64,000 bases of DNA from an uncultured Eubacteriales bacterium. GTDB lineage: Bacteria > Bacillota > Clostridia > Peptostreptococcales > Anaerovoracaceae. Numbering within the stretch: the first letter of the stretch is position 1; each line of letters starts with the position of its first letter. The DNA is taken from the NCBI GenBank assembly GCA_902786815.1, contig CADADV010000010.1:1-64000 (forward strand), in the 5' to 3' direction. Of the stretch, positions 38,085-46,463 are shown one piece after another. A program made the translations under genes and the position numbers. The notes under the pieces were generated by a model. It saw nothing but the letters and a program-made list of their open reading frames with translations. It was not told the origin of the DNA and made no database searches.

Positions 38085-38205
38085 TGTGATGGACGGTATT
38101 CCACCAAGGAAACTGTACCGCGAAGGACCCGGAACCGATACAAGGTGCGCGCACGCAAGCCGCGGGAAAGGAACCACGTCACCTTTTGAGAAAAGAGGTG
38201 ATCGA
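38085..38205 (+). promoter_or_regulatory. Structured leader of the pantothenate operon (possible pan-motif RNA)
   Basis: About 120 bases. A first hairpin CGGTA-TTCC-ACCAA-GGAA-ACTG-TACCG (38094-38120) has a bulge on its 3' side. Near the end, TCACCTTTT (38179-38187) can pair with AAAAGAGGTGA (38191-38201) and hide the ribosome site. Alternatively CACCTT (38180-38185) can pair with AAGGTG (38142-38147) and free it. Two exclusive folds around the ribosome site are typical of a translational riboswitch. Known 'pan' motif RNAs precede pan genes in Firmicutes; I cannot confirm the match. Confidence 0.6.
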
Positions 38206-39069
38206 TTGAAAACAGGATTCATAGGAGCAGGCAAGGTTGGATTTACGTTAGGTAAATACTTCTCGAGCAAAACAGGCACAAACAGCATCAAGGTTACAGG
38301 CTACTACAGCCGCAACACTCAATCTGCTGAAGAAGCAGCGAACTTTACCGGAAGCAAGGCGTTCACTGATCTGGGCGCCCTCATCGAAGCAAGCGACGTG
38401 TTGTTCCTGACTGTTCCCGACGGAACCATTTCAGAAGTGTTTGAACAGGTCCGTCAGTATCCGGTCTCGGGTAAGTACATATGTCACTGCAGCGGATCGC
38501 TCTCCGCAGGAGAAGCATTCCCCGGCATTGACCAGACAGGCGCGTACGAGTATTCCGTTCATCCGCTGTTCGCTGTAAGCGATAAATATGAAGCTTACAA
38601 AGAACTGCAGGATGTTTTTTTTGCGGTCGAGGGAAACGAAGAACATCTTCCCGAGATCAAAGGAATGCTCAAAGAAGCAGGCATCGACCTGCAGGTGATC
38701 CGGGCGGAGGATAAGACCCTCTACCACGCGGCAGCTGTTACGGCCAGCAATCTGGCGGTCGCGCTTCTGGCAGAGAGCATCGATATGCTCTGCCAGTGCG
38801 GATTCGACGAAGCGGACGCGCGCAAAGCCCTCACCCCTCTCGTGACGGGAAACGTGCAGCACGTTCTCAGCCGCGGGCCTGCGGCAGCACTCACCGGACC
38901 GGTCGAGCGCGGCGATGCGAAGACCATCGCAAAGCATCTGGCCTGCATGAACGAGCAGCAAAGCGCCATCTATCGTGTACTTTCATCGCGGCTCATTCCG
39001 ATAGCGGAAGCCAAACATCCTGACCGTTTGTACCAGGATATCAAGGATCTGTTAAACGAAAATCTTTGA
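38206..39069 (+). CDS. Rossmann-fold/DUF2520 protein, candidate ketopantoate reductase
   Basis: 287 residues from TTG 38206, which follows AGAGGTGA. The upstream frame to 38023 has no ribosome site and runs through the promoter. N-terminal NAD(P) loop FIGAGKVGFTLGKYF; C-terminal DUF2520 helical domain with YHAAAVTASNLAVALL and ALTPLVTGNVQHVL. It is first in an operon with panB and panC, and no panE is present here. This place in the pathway makes it the likely 2-dehydropantoate reductase, resembling the PanG-type alternative enzyme. The family link to PanG is from memory. Confidence 0.82.
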   Translation: MKTGFIGAGKVGFTLGKYFSSKTGTNSIKVTGYYSRNTQSAEEAANFTGSKAFTDLGALIEASDVLFLTVPDGTISEVFEQVRQYPVSGKYICHCSGSLSAGEAFPGIDQTGAYEYSVHPLFAVSDKYEAYKELQDVFFAVEGNEEHLPEIKGMLKEAGIDLQVIRAEDKTLYHAAAVTASNLAVALLAESIDMLCQCGFDEADARKALTPLVTGNVQHVLSRGPAAALTGPVERGDAKTIAKHLACMNEQQSAIYRVLSSRLIPIAEAKHPDRLYQDIKDLLNENL

Positions 39070-39106
39070 TCGAAAGAAAGGACAAAACAACGAAAGGAAC
39101 AAAACA

Positions 39107-39934
39107 ATGAGAAACTCAGTACTCACCTTCCAGAAGATGAAGTCGGAAGGCAAAAAAATCTCCATGCTTACGTGCTATGATTACTCAACAGCGAAACTGA
39201 TGGACGGTAACATAGACGCGATTCTGGTAGGAGATTCACTCGGTAACACAATGCTTGGACTTGGGGATACGATCCCTGTCACTGTTGATCAGATGATCAC
39301 TTACGGCGCTTCTGTCGTCCGCGGAACAGAGACCACCATGATCGTTGTCGACATGCCGTTCATGTCGTACCAGGTATCCATGGAGCAGGCCCTCGAGAAC
39401 GCGGGACGTGTCATGAAAGAAACCCACTGCCAGGCCATCAAGCTGGAAGGCGGCGCCAGAGTCTGCCCCCAGATCAAAGCGATGGTCGACGCAGGAATCC
39501 CTGTCATGGCGCACCTCGGGCTGACGCCGCAATCCATCAACGCATTCGGCGGATGCCGCGTACAGGGCAAGACCGAAGACGCAGCAAAGGAACTCCTGGA
39601 AGACGCATACGCAGTTCAGGAAGCCGGTGCTTTCTCAGTCGTACTGGAATGCATTCCAGCACCGGTCGCAGCGCTTATCACAAGCAAGCTTGACATCCCG
39701 ACCATCGGCATCGGCGGCGGAACCGAGTGTGACGGACAGATTCTCGTTTATCAGGATATGCTGGGAACGTTTACAGACTATGTTCCGAAGTTCGTCAAGC
39801 AGTTTGCCAACATCGGCGAAGAGATGGTCAAGGCGTTCAAGGCCTACGATGAGGAAGTCAAGAACAAGACCTTCCCGGATGATGAGCACTCATTCCAGAT
39901 GAAGAACGAAGAAGCGCTCAAGCGCCTCTACTAA
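39107..39934 (+). CDS. panB: 3-methyl-2-oxobutanoate hydroxymethyltransferase
   Basis: 275 residues. Transfers a hydroxymethyl group from methylene-THF to ketoisovalerate, the first step of pantoate synthesis. Signature MLTCYDYSTAKLMD, ILVGDSLGNTMLG, IKLEGGARV and HLGLTPQSINAFGG. The ribosome site is GAAAGGA. It draws on the same ketoisovalerate pool as leuA. Confidence 0.96.
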   Translation: MRNSVLTFQKMKSEGKKISMLTCYDYSTAKLMDGNIDAILVGDSLGNTMLGLGDTIPVTVDQMITYGASVVRGTETTMIVVDMPFMSYQVSMEQALENAGRVMKETHCQAIKLEGGARVCPQIKAMVDAGIPVMAHLGLTPQSINAFGGCRVQGKTEDAAKELLEDAYAVQEAGAFSVVLECIPAPVAALITSKLDIPTIGIGGGTECDGQILVYQDMLGTFTDYVPKFVKQFANIGEEMVKAFKAYDEEVKNKTFPDDEHSFQMKNEEALKRLY

Positions 39935-39980
39935 TCAGCAAAAGCAATACAAGCAAAAGCATCACAGCGAGGAAACAAAC

Positions 39981-40841
39981 ATGAGAGTTATAACAACGAT
40001 TGCAGAGATGCACGCACAGATCGAAACATGGAAGAATGCCGACCAGACGATCGGCCTTTGCCCGACCATGGGGTATCTCCACGAGGGGCACGCGTCCCTG
40101 ATGGACTACAGCAACGAGGACAACGACTACACGGTGGCTTCGGTCTTCGTAAACCCCATACAGTTCGGACCTAATGAGGATCTGTCAAAGTACCCCCGGG
40201 ATTTCGAACGCGACTGCAAGATCCTTGAAGCCCACGGCGTTGATGTGGTCTTCCATCCGGAGCCCGAGGAAATGTATTTCCCGGACTTCTGCACGTACGC
40301 GGATGTTGACGTCGTATCCGACACCCTGTGCGGCGCCACAAGAGAGAACCACTTCCGCGGCGTCTGCACTGTGATCGCGAAATTCCTCAACATCGTTCAG
40401 CCGGATAAGATCTACTTCGGCAAAAAGGACGCCCAGCAGCTGGCCGTAGTCCGCAGGATGGTCAGAGACCTGAATTTCGATGTAGACGTCGTCGGCTGCC
40501 CGACTGTCAGAGAAGAAGACGGCCTTGCCATGAGCTCACGCAATGTCTACCTGAACCCGGATGAGCGCAAAGCCGCGCGCATTCTTTCCAGATCCCTGCG
40601 TCTGGGGCAGGATATGATCAAAAACGGCTGTACTGACTCAAAGACGCTGCTCGATGCCATAAAAGCCAATCTGGCCACGGAGCCGATGGCGGACATCGAT
40701 TATGTGGAAGTTGTCGACGGCCTGTCCATGCAGCCCATCGAAACCTTTGGCAAAGGAGATGTCGTCGCAATGGCCGTGCGCATCGGCACCACCCGTCTTA
40801 TCGACAACTTCACCGTCGGAGATATGGCCATCGACGTGTAA
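39981..40841 (+). CDS. panC: Pantothenate synthetase
   Basis: 286 residues. Joins pantoate and beta-alanine with ATP. Motifs LCPTMGYLHEGHASLM (HIGH-like), SVFVNPIQFGPNEDL, YFGKKDAQQLAVVRRMV and MSSRNVYL. The 46-base gap from panB holds two GCAAAAGC copies (39938 and 39953) and the ribosome site GAGGAAA. No panD follows in this operon. Confidence 0.96.
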   Translation: MRVITTIAEMHAQIETWKNADQTIGLCPTMGYLHEGHASLMDYSNEDNDYTVASVFVNPIQFGPNEDLSKYPRDFERDCKILEAHGVDVVFHPEPEEMYFPDFCTYADVDVVSDTLCGATRENHFRGVCTVIAKFLNIVQPDKIYFGKKDAQQLAVVRRMVRDLNFDVDVVGCPTVREEDGLAMSSRNVYLNPDERKAARILSRSLRLGQDMIKNGCTDSKTLLDAIKANLATEPMADIDYVEVVDGLSMQPIETFGKGDVVAMAVRIGTTRLIDNFTVGDMAIDV

Positions 40842-40849
40842 ACGGATAC

Positions 40850-40880
40850 AAAAAAGGCTGACGCGAAGTCAGCCTTTTTT
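40850..40880. terminator. Terminator after panC
   Basis: AAAAAAGGCTGAC pairs with GTCAGCCTTTTTT around GCGAA; usable on both strands. Confidence 0.93.
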
Positions 40881-40916
40881 TCATGCTTTTGATTCGTATT
40901 GCTTTTGCATATGATC

Positions 40917-42815
40917 TCACATTTCATTGCCTCCCCAAGTCGGGTCGTCATCTGCTATCGCATTTTTGTCAGACATGATTTCAGGGTGTTTCTCAATGTA
41001 ATTCACCATATTCTGATCGCTCGTCTTGAACATATAGTAGCGGTTGTAAGCCTCCAGTTTTGAGACAGTCTCTTCAGAAAGGCTGTAGTCGACACTTATG
41101 CTGAGCGTGTAGGAAGACTTGTCTTTCTTCGGATCATACTCATCAATAGCCAGGAACAGCTCGCGGTTTTCTGCGGTCCAGTTCATGATATCTTTGTTGG
41201 CTGCCCTGATGATGCCTTTCAGGTTCTCATCCGGCACCTTGTAGGTATTGCTGTCAATGTAGTCCCCATACTTGTTGACATGTGCGTCATTGATGGACAT
41301 AAACTGCCCGGTTTTGAACGGATGCTTCTCGTCGATGCAGTCATGCTCTCTGATCTTCTCGCTCCGGTAATATGCCGCATATGCGTCGTAGGACGCCGGG
41401 TAAATCAATCCGTAGTATCTTGTGATCGTCTTGCCGTTTTTCAGATGGTAGTCGATCTGCACGCCGCCGATGGACGATGCCTGTCCGCCGTCTTTCACGT
41501 CATCTGCAGGAATATCCATATCTGTGTGTTTCCCTTCCTCGGCGATGCTTTTGTGAAGGGCTGTGATCTGCGTGATCGTATCTTCATCTTTGATGCCTTT
41601 GTACTCTGTGTTGATCAGATTCGAATCGCTGATATCCACGGATGCCACATTTGATGCTTCCGGAACTCTTTTCTCAAATCCGGTCACATCAAAGAGTGTG
41701 AACGCCAGCACCAGGCACATGACCGCAGCGTAGATGATGAACACCCTGGCGTTCCTTCCTTTGAAGATCCTGAAGCTCTGATCTGCTATCATGCAGAACA
41801 CCGGGAAGAAGACAATCGTTGCCAGCACGATCGTGATGACGCTGCCTGCCGCTGAGTCTATCGCCAGGAAACCCTGGGCGATAAAGAGCACTGTTGATAC
41901 AGCCAGCGCTGTAAGCAGGATCACCAGAAGATCCGCAACGAAAGGCACGACGATGGTCTGTTCCTCATTCTCGAGTCTGATCTTCTTGTATACGGCTGCC
42001 GCTGCAAAGGCAATCAGTGCAGAAATCACCGCATACACGATGAGCGTTACAGGAACCGATTCAAACGGGAACGCGTCTCTCATCATCAGGAAACCGTACG
42101 GCGAAAGGTATGTCAGAAGGCTTGTGTTGCTGCCGGTGTATCCGTAAAGGAATGTGTCCATGTATCCCAGGAAAAAGCTGTACACGATCGAAGCCACTGA
42201 TATGAGCAGAAGTGACAGCAGCGCCTGTATGGCAGCCGTTCCGGCCAGTATCGCCGCGAAGCACGATACACAGTATGTGAATCCGATGATGACGATATTA
42301 TCCAGAGTCCATCCGATGATGTTGGAAACGCACAGGATGTGTTCGGCGCCAACCTGCTTCGACCAGTCTCCCATCCCCAGATTTTCCATAGTTGTCGTAA
42401 GGTCGACGGTTCCGTGCGCGCCCATGACGCACAGGTACAGAAGCCCTGTGAGGACGACCGGGGCAATGACCATCAGTAATCCCGCGAAGAAGGATCCCCT
42501 GAACAGCTGCGTTCTGGTCAGCGGTTTCGCGTGAGCGTCGATGACAGAAGCATTGCTGTGCAGATATCTGAATACTGCGCAGCTTACGACCACGCCGCCG
42601 GCGATCCCGATGAGGATGTTCAGCAGATTTGATCCGGTCATCGAGCTGTATACGTAGGTGATGACTCTTTCCAGCCTGCTGTAGGACAACAGGATCGGGA
42701 GAATGTTGCTGAGAAAATATGCGACTGCGATGAGCACCGGCAATGCCTTGCAGCGTCTCAGTATCTCGATCAGCCAGGTTCTTTCAGGCCTTTTACATGA
42801 TTTCGCTGAAGTCAT
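40917..42815 (-). CDS. ABC-2 type transporter permease
   Basis: About 632 residues. It has six helices in the N-terminal half, several more in the middle, and a long extracytoplasmic C-terminal domain after about residue 395. It starts at MTSAKSCKR behind GGGAGGTGAG; the longer frame to 42872 lies inside the ATPase gene. It overlaps the end of the ATPase gene by about 23 bases, so translation is coupled. With the YtrA-like regulator it resembles the ytr-type transporters induced by cell-envelope stress. Substrate unknown. Confidence 0.85.
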   Translation of the reverse strand: MTSAKSCKRPERTWLIEILRRCKALPVLIAVAYFLSNILPILLSYSRLERVITYVYSSMTGSNLLNILIGIAGGVVVSCAVFRYLHSNASVIDAHAKPLTRTQLFRGSFFAGLLMVIAPVVLTGLLYLCVMGAHGTVDLTTTMENLGMGDWSKQVGAEHILCVSNIIGWTLDNIVIIGFTYCVSCFAAILAGTAAIQALLSLLLISVASIVYSFFLGYMDTFLYGYTGSNTSLLTYLSPYGFLMMRDAFPFESVPVTLIVYAVISALIAFAAAAVYKKIRLENEEQTIVVPFVADLLVILLTALAVSTVLFIAQGFLAIDSAAGSVITIVLATIVFFPVFCMIADQSFRIFKGRNARVFIIYAAVMCLVLAFTLFDVTGFEKRVPEASNVASVDISDSNLINTEYKGIKDEDTITQITALHKSIAEEGKHTDMDIPADDVKDGGQASSIGGVQIDYHLKNGKTITRYYGLIYPASYDAYAAYYRSEKIREHDCIDEKHPFKTGQFMSINDAHVNKYGDYIDSNTYKVPDENLKGIIRAANKDIMNWTAENRELFLAIDEYDPKKDKSSYTLSISVDYSLSEETVSKLEAYNRYYMFKTSDQNMVNYIEKHPEIMSDKNAIADDDPTWGGNEM

Positions 42816-43731
42816 ATTTCTCACCTCCCAGTTCATAAATAAATACCTCTTCCAGTGACAGCGGCAGCACATCCAGCACCAGCGGCTTTGCCGGCGTGAG
42901 CACTTCTTCGATTCTCTCCGCGCTGTCTCTCGTAATGATCAGTTCGATGGAACCGTGCCTGTCTCTATGCAGGACGTTAAGCTGTGCGATCGCTGCTTCG
43001 GCGTCGTCCGTTTCCTGCCCCGCCTGCGGATCATCTGCGCTTTTCTGCTTTTGCGCAAAGGCAACCTGCACTTTGTTGATGCCTTCTCTGACGGATTCCA
43101 GATCGCGTTCGATGACAGTCCTGCCGTTGTCGATGATTCCCACATAATCGCAGATGGACTCCAGGTCCCGCAGGTTGTGGGAGGACACCATCACGGACAT
43201 CTCCCGCTCTGCCACGTCGTCGACGATCTGCTTCCATACGAGTTTACGCACGATTGGATCCAGCCCGTCGATCGGTTCGTCCAGCAGCAGGTACTCCGGC
43301 ATGCTCGCCAGAGTCAGCGCGATGGCCGCCTGCTTCTTCATGCCCTTCGAAAAACTACGAAGCGGCGCCTTCTCATCGAGCCGGAAAAGCTGCGTCAGTT
43401 CATGCAGTCGCTCCGTGCTGAAGCTGTCGTAGGTCCCGTTGTAGATTTTCGTCATATCCTTGATGGAATACCCTTTCGGGAAAAACAGCTCATCCGGTAC
43501 GAGACCGATTCTCTGCTTGACGGCAGGATTCTCAAAGGCAGGTTCTCCGTCGAACAGGATTTCTCCGTCGTCCTGCTTCAGAATCCCGGCCATATGCCGG
43601 ATGACAGTCGTTTTGCCTGCGCCGTTAGTTCCGACCAGTCCGTAGATGGACCCTTTGTTGACTGTCAGGTCGATACCGTCGAGCGCTTTTGTCTTTCCAA
43701 ATTTCTTGTGAAGATTTTTGACTTGTATCAT
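42793..43731 (-). CDS. ABC transporter ATP-binding protein (YtrB-like)
   Basis: 312 residues. Walker A GTNGAGKTTVIRH, signature FSKGMKKQAAIALTLASM, Walker B YLLLDEPIDGLD, and a C-terminal extension of about 100 residues. Partner of the permease gene that overlaps its end, and part of the GntR-led operon. Confidence 0.93.
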   Translation of the reverse strand: MIQVKNLHKKFGKTKALDGIDLTVNKGSIYGLVGTNGAGKTTVIRHMAGILKQDDGEILFDGEPAFENPAVKQRIGLVPDELFFPKGYSIKDMTKIYNGTYDSFSTERLHELTQLFRLDEKAPLRSFSKGMKKQAAIALTLASMPEYLLLDEPIDGLDPIVRKLVWKQIVDDVAEREMSVMVSSHNLRDLESICDYVGIIDNGRTVIERDLESVREGINKVQVAFAQKQKSADDPQAGQETDDAEAAIAQLNVLHRDRHGSIELIITRDSAERIEEVLTPAKPLVLDVLPLSLEEVFIYELGGEKYDFSEIM

Positions 43732-43744
43732 GAATACCCCTCCT

Positions 43745-44152
43745 TTAGTCTTCTTCCTTCGATGACCCTGCTTTGCTGCCGAACGGATCGGCGGCGATGT
43801 CGGCCACCAGCTTTTCGATGTCCGCTTGCGGCAGCCCCAGGTAGCTGAGCTCCTGTACGCTGTTTCTGATGTCTGCGCTGATTTTTTTCACTGCCGCCGG
43901 GTCGACCTGCTGTTCACGCCTCGGGCTCACGAAGGTGCCTCTGCCCTTGACCTTGTAGATGAAGCCTTCCCGCTCCAGCTCCTTGAAGGCCTTCTGGACG
44001 GTATTCGGATTCACGGTCAGGCTGCGGGACAGTTCCCGTATGGACGGCAGTTCGCTGTCCTCTTCCAGCACGCCCCGTATGATCAGCTCTTTGATATTGT
44101 CGATGATCTGTTCATATATCGACTGCTGACTTCGTAGATTGATCTGAAACAT
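43745..44152 (-). CDS. GntR-family regulator (YtrA subfamily)
   Basis: 135 residues. The winged helix-turn-helix is QQSIYEQIIDNIKELIIRG, LPSIRELSRSLTVNPNTVQKAF and GRGTFV, with a short C-terminal dimer part and no large effector domain, as in YtrA. It starts at MFQINLRSQ behind GGGGAGGA. It heads the ABC operon and faces a consensus-type operator in its own promoter. Confidence 0.92.
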   Translation of the reverse strand: MFQINLRSQQSIYEQIIDNIKELIIRGVLEEDSELPSIRELSRSLTVNPNTVQKAFKELEREGFIYKVKGRGTFVSPRREQQVDPAAVKKISADIRNSVQELSYLGLPQADIEKLVADIAADPFGSKAGSSKEED

Positions 44153-44202
44153 TATCCTCCCCTTTTCTCTAATTATCCCCAACAACTGTTCTTTGTGAAT
44201 TA

Positions 44203-44232
44203 AGTGTACTACATCGCATAGTACAGTGTCAA
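44203..44232 (-). promoter_or_regulatory. Promoter with YtrA-type operator in the spacer
   Basis: On the minus strand: TTGACA (44232-44227), an 18-base spacer and TACACT (44208-44203). A perfect inverted repeat, TGTACTA-N7-TAGTACA (44205-44225), fills the spacer and touches the -10 box, as expected for repression by the GntR protein. Confidence 0.8.
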
Positions 44233-44316
44233 GATGTTATTTTGTTTAGATTTCAGAATCGGAATGTTGAACATGGTAAAATAGGATGAAACAAATTCAG
44301 GAGGTGCCCGGAACGT

Positions 44317-45495
44317 ATGAAACGAACGATCAAAAGCATCACAATTGCATTATGTATGGCGGCCGTTTGTTTGCTGCCGGCAGCGGCATCGCCGGGCCTT
44401 GCTTTTACGTACGATCCTACCGCCCCTGCGCAGGAACAGCCGGACGCAGTCGACCCTTCCGGAACGCCTGCCGCAGGCCCATCTGATCCGAGCGTCGCTG
44501 AGGATCCTTCAGAGCCGGCAACAACGGAACCGACCGCGCCGGTCACGACGAAACCAACGCAGACGACCACGAAGAAACCGACGCAGCCGACTACGAAGAA
44601 ACCAACGACAACGAAGGCAACTACGACGACCGCAGCCCCGAGAAAAGACCCCACACCGGTCCTGTCATCGGTGAAGGCGGGATATCGGTCGATCCTCCTC
44701 GGCTGGTTCCCTGTCAAAAATGCCGTAGGATATGAGATCTATCTCAAGCAGGAAAACAAAGAAAAAACGATCATCAAAGTCGGAATCGAAAATACGTCAA
44801 CACTGACCAAGCTGAACTGCGGGAAGAAATATACGGTCAAAGTCCGGAGCGTCAAGAAAAAGGACGGAAAGAAAATCCGCTCCGAATGGAGCGAAAGCAA
44901 GACAGTCACAGTCTCCCATACTGACTGGGAAATGCTGAAGAAAAAATACCAGAACAAAGGCGATGTGAACGAACTGATCTTTGTCCGGTATAAGGGCGGC
45001 ACGAAGGCAGACCTGCTTTTGTATGAAAAGAACGCGAAAGGAAAATGGAAACTGGTCCTCAGCTGCCCTGCATACGTTGGCAAAAAAGGAATCGACAAAA
45101 AGAAAGAAGGCGATGGAAAAACGCCGAAAGGACAGTTCCCTATCACCTGCGCCTTCGGGATCAAAGCAGATCCGGGCAGCAAGATGCAGTATACGAAGAT
45201 CAACAAGCATCATTACTGGTGCGCAGACAAGCGTTACAACCAGATGGTCGATCTGCGCGAGAAACCGCACAGCTGCAGCGGAGAGCATCTCATCGACCAT
45301 ACCAAACAGTACGCCTACGCCATGAATATCGGATACAACAACAGCGGTGAGAAAGGGAAAGGCTTCGCGATCTTTCTCCACTGTTTCGGATATTACAAGT
45401 ACACGCTAGGGTGCGTGGCTGTTTCAAAAACAAATATGATCAAGATTCTGCAGACCTGCGGTGACGGCACCATGATCTGCATCTACCGGAAATAG
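44317..45495 (+). CDS. Secreted L,D-transpeptidase-like protein with FN3 domain
   Basis: 392 residues. Signal peptide (ITIALCMAAVCLLPAAASPGLA), then a Pro/Thr/Lys-rich spacer of about 90 residues built from short repeats, an FN3-like domain (VKAGYRSILLGWFPVKNAVGYEIYL), and a C-terminal YkuD-type domain. The catalytic region reads FLHCFGYYKYTLGCVAVS. The nucleophile Cys is present, but the usual S/T-H-G-C is T-L-G-C and the spacing from His is short, so it belongs to a divergent subgroup. It probably acts on peptidoglycan outside the cell. Confidence 0.82.
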   Translation: MKRTIKSITIALCMAAVCLLPAAASPGLAFTYDPTAPAQEQPDAVDPSGTPAAGPSDPSVAEDPSEPATTEPTAPVTTKPTQTTTKKPTQPTTKKPTTTKATTTTAAPRKDPTPVLSSVKAGYRSILLGWFPVKNAVGYEIYLKQENKEKTIIKVGIENTSTLTKLNCGKKYTVKVRSVKKKDGKKIRSEWSESKTVTVSHTDWEMLKKKYQNKGDVNELIFVRYKGGTKADLLLYEKNAKGKWKLVLSCPAYVGKKGIDKKKEGDGKTPKGQFPITCAFGIKADPGSKMQYTKINKHHYWCADKRYNQMVDLREKPHSCSGEHLIDHTKQYAYAMNIGYNNSGEKGKGFAIFLHCFGYYKYTLGCVAVSKTNMIKILQTCGDGTMICIYRK

Positions 45496-45519
45496 GATCC
45501 TGCAAATCGCAGAAAAAAC

Positions 45520-45546
45520 AAAGCGCGCTATTCGCAGCGCGCTTTT
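45520..45546. terminator. Bidirectional terminator
   Basis: AAAGCGCGCT pairs with AGCGCGCTTT around ATTCGC; serves the transpeptidase gene and the convergent por operon, and overlaps the porB stop. Confidence 0.9.
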
Positions 45547-46457
45547 AAGTTCTCCCATTTTTCATCCACGTACTGCTGGGCTTCGTCGATCATCCACTCG
45601 TTGCCCGGACGGAACATGTGGGCGAAGCGACCCTGTTTCTCAAGGAAATCTGATACGGGCAGTTTGGTGCGCGGCTCATAGGTCAGGTGCCACTTGCCAT
45701 TGACCACTTCATACAAAGGCCACACGCAGGTGTCTACCGCCAGCCGGCAGATCTCTGCCAGGTCGTCCATCCCGTAGCGCCAGCCGCGGGGGCACGGCGC
45801 GAGAACGTTCAGGAAACACGGGCCTTCCGTATAGATGGCGCGGTGCGCCTTCTCATGGATGTCGCGGAAGTTTCCAAGCATGGTGGTCTGTGCCACGTAA
45901 GGAACGCCGTGGGCGGCGATGATCGCAGTCAGATCTTTTTTGTTCTGGATCTTTCCGTAACTCTTGGTGCCGACCGGCGTTGTAGTCGCGTCAGCGAACC
46001 GGGGCGTCGCAGAAGAACGCTGGATGCCGGTGTTCATGTAGGCCTCATTGTCATAGCAGACATAGACCATATCGTGGCCGCGTTCCATGGCGCCGGACAG
46101 AGACTGCAGCCCGATATCGTAGGTGCCGCCGTCACCGCCGAAACAGATGAACTTGAAGTTCTCATCGATCTTGCCGCGTTTTTTGAGCACGCGGTAAGCC
46201 GTCTCAACGCCGCCTGTCATGGCAGCGGCATTTTCGAAGGCGCTGTGGATGTAACTATCCTCGTAAGCAGTATCCGGATAGATGAACGTGGATACTTCCA
46301 GGCAGCTGGTGGCGTTGGATACGACTGCCTTGTCCTCTTCATCCAGCGCACGCAGTACGGCGCTTACAGCAACGCCTGCACCGCAGCCCGCGCAGAGTCT
46401 GTGCCCCTGTGCGAAACGTTCTTTCTTATTCAGTTCTTCCTTCAGTTTATATGTCAT
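45528..46457 (-). CDS. porB: 2-oxoacid:ferredoxin oxidoreductase, beta subunit
   Basis: 309 residues; the thiamine-pyrophosphate-binding subunit. LCAGCGAGVAVSAVLRAL, FGGDGGTYDIGLQSLSGA (TPP/Mg GDG motif), YDNEAYMNTGIQRSSATP and LAPCPRGW are typical of four-subunit pyruvate/2-ketoisovalerate enzymes. It is last in the gamma-delta-alpha-beta operon. Substrate (pyruvate or branched-chain ketoacid) cannot be fixed from sequence by eye; the Ile-type T-box upstream favours a branched-chain or biosynthetic role. Confidence 0.92.
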   Translation of the reverse strand: MTYKLKEELNKKERFAQGHRLCAGCGAGVAVSAVLRALDEEDKAVVSNATSCLEVSTFIYPDTAYEDSYIHSAFENAAAMTGGVETAYRVLKKRGKIDENFKFICFGGDGGTYDIGLQSLSGAMERGHDMVYVCYDNEAYMNTGIQRSSATPRFADATTTPVGTKSYGKIQNKKDLTAIIAAHGVPYVAQTTMLGNFRDIHEKAHRAIYTEGPCFLNVLAPCPRGWRYGMDDLAEICRLAVDTCVWPLYEVVNGKWHLTYEPRTKLPVSDFLEKQGRFAHMFRPGNEWMIDEAQQYVDEKWENLKARCE

Positions 46458-46463
46458 AGAAAT

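Noticed and set aside
44520-44640. Tandem repeats in the transpeptidase gene considered as a CRISPR or DNA repeat
   Set aside because: They are short in-frame Thr/Lys/Pro codon repeats forming a wall-spanning linker; no spacers and no cas genes.
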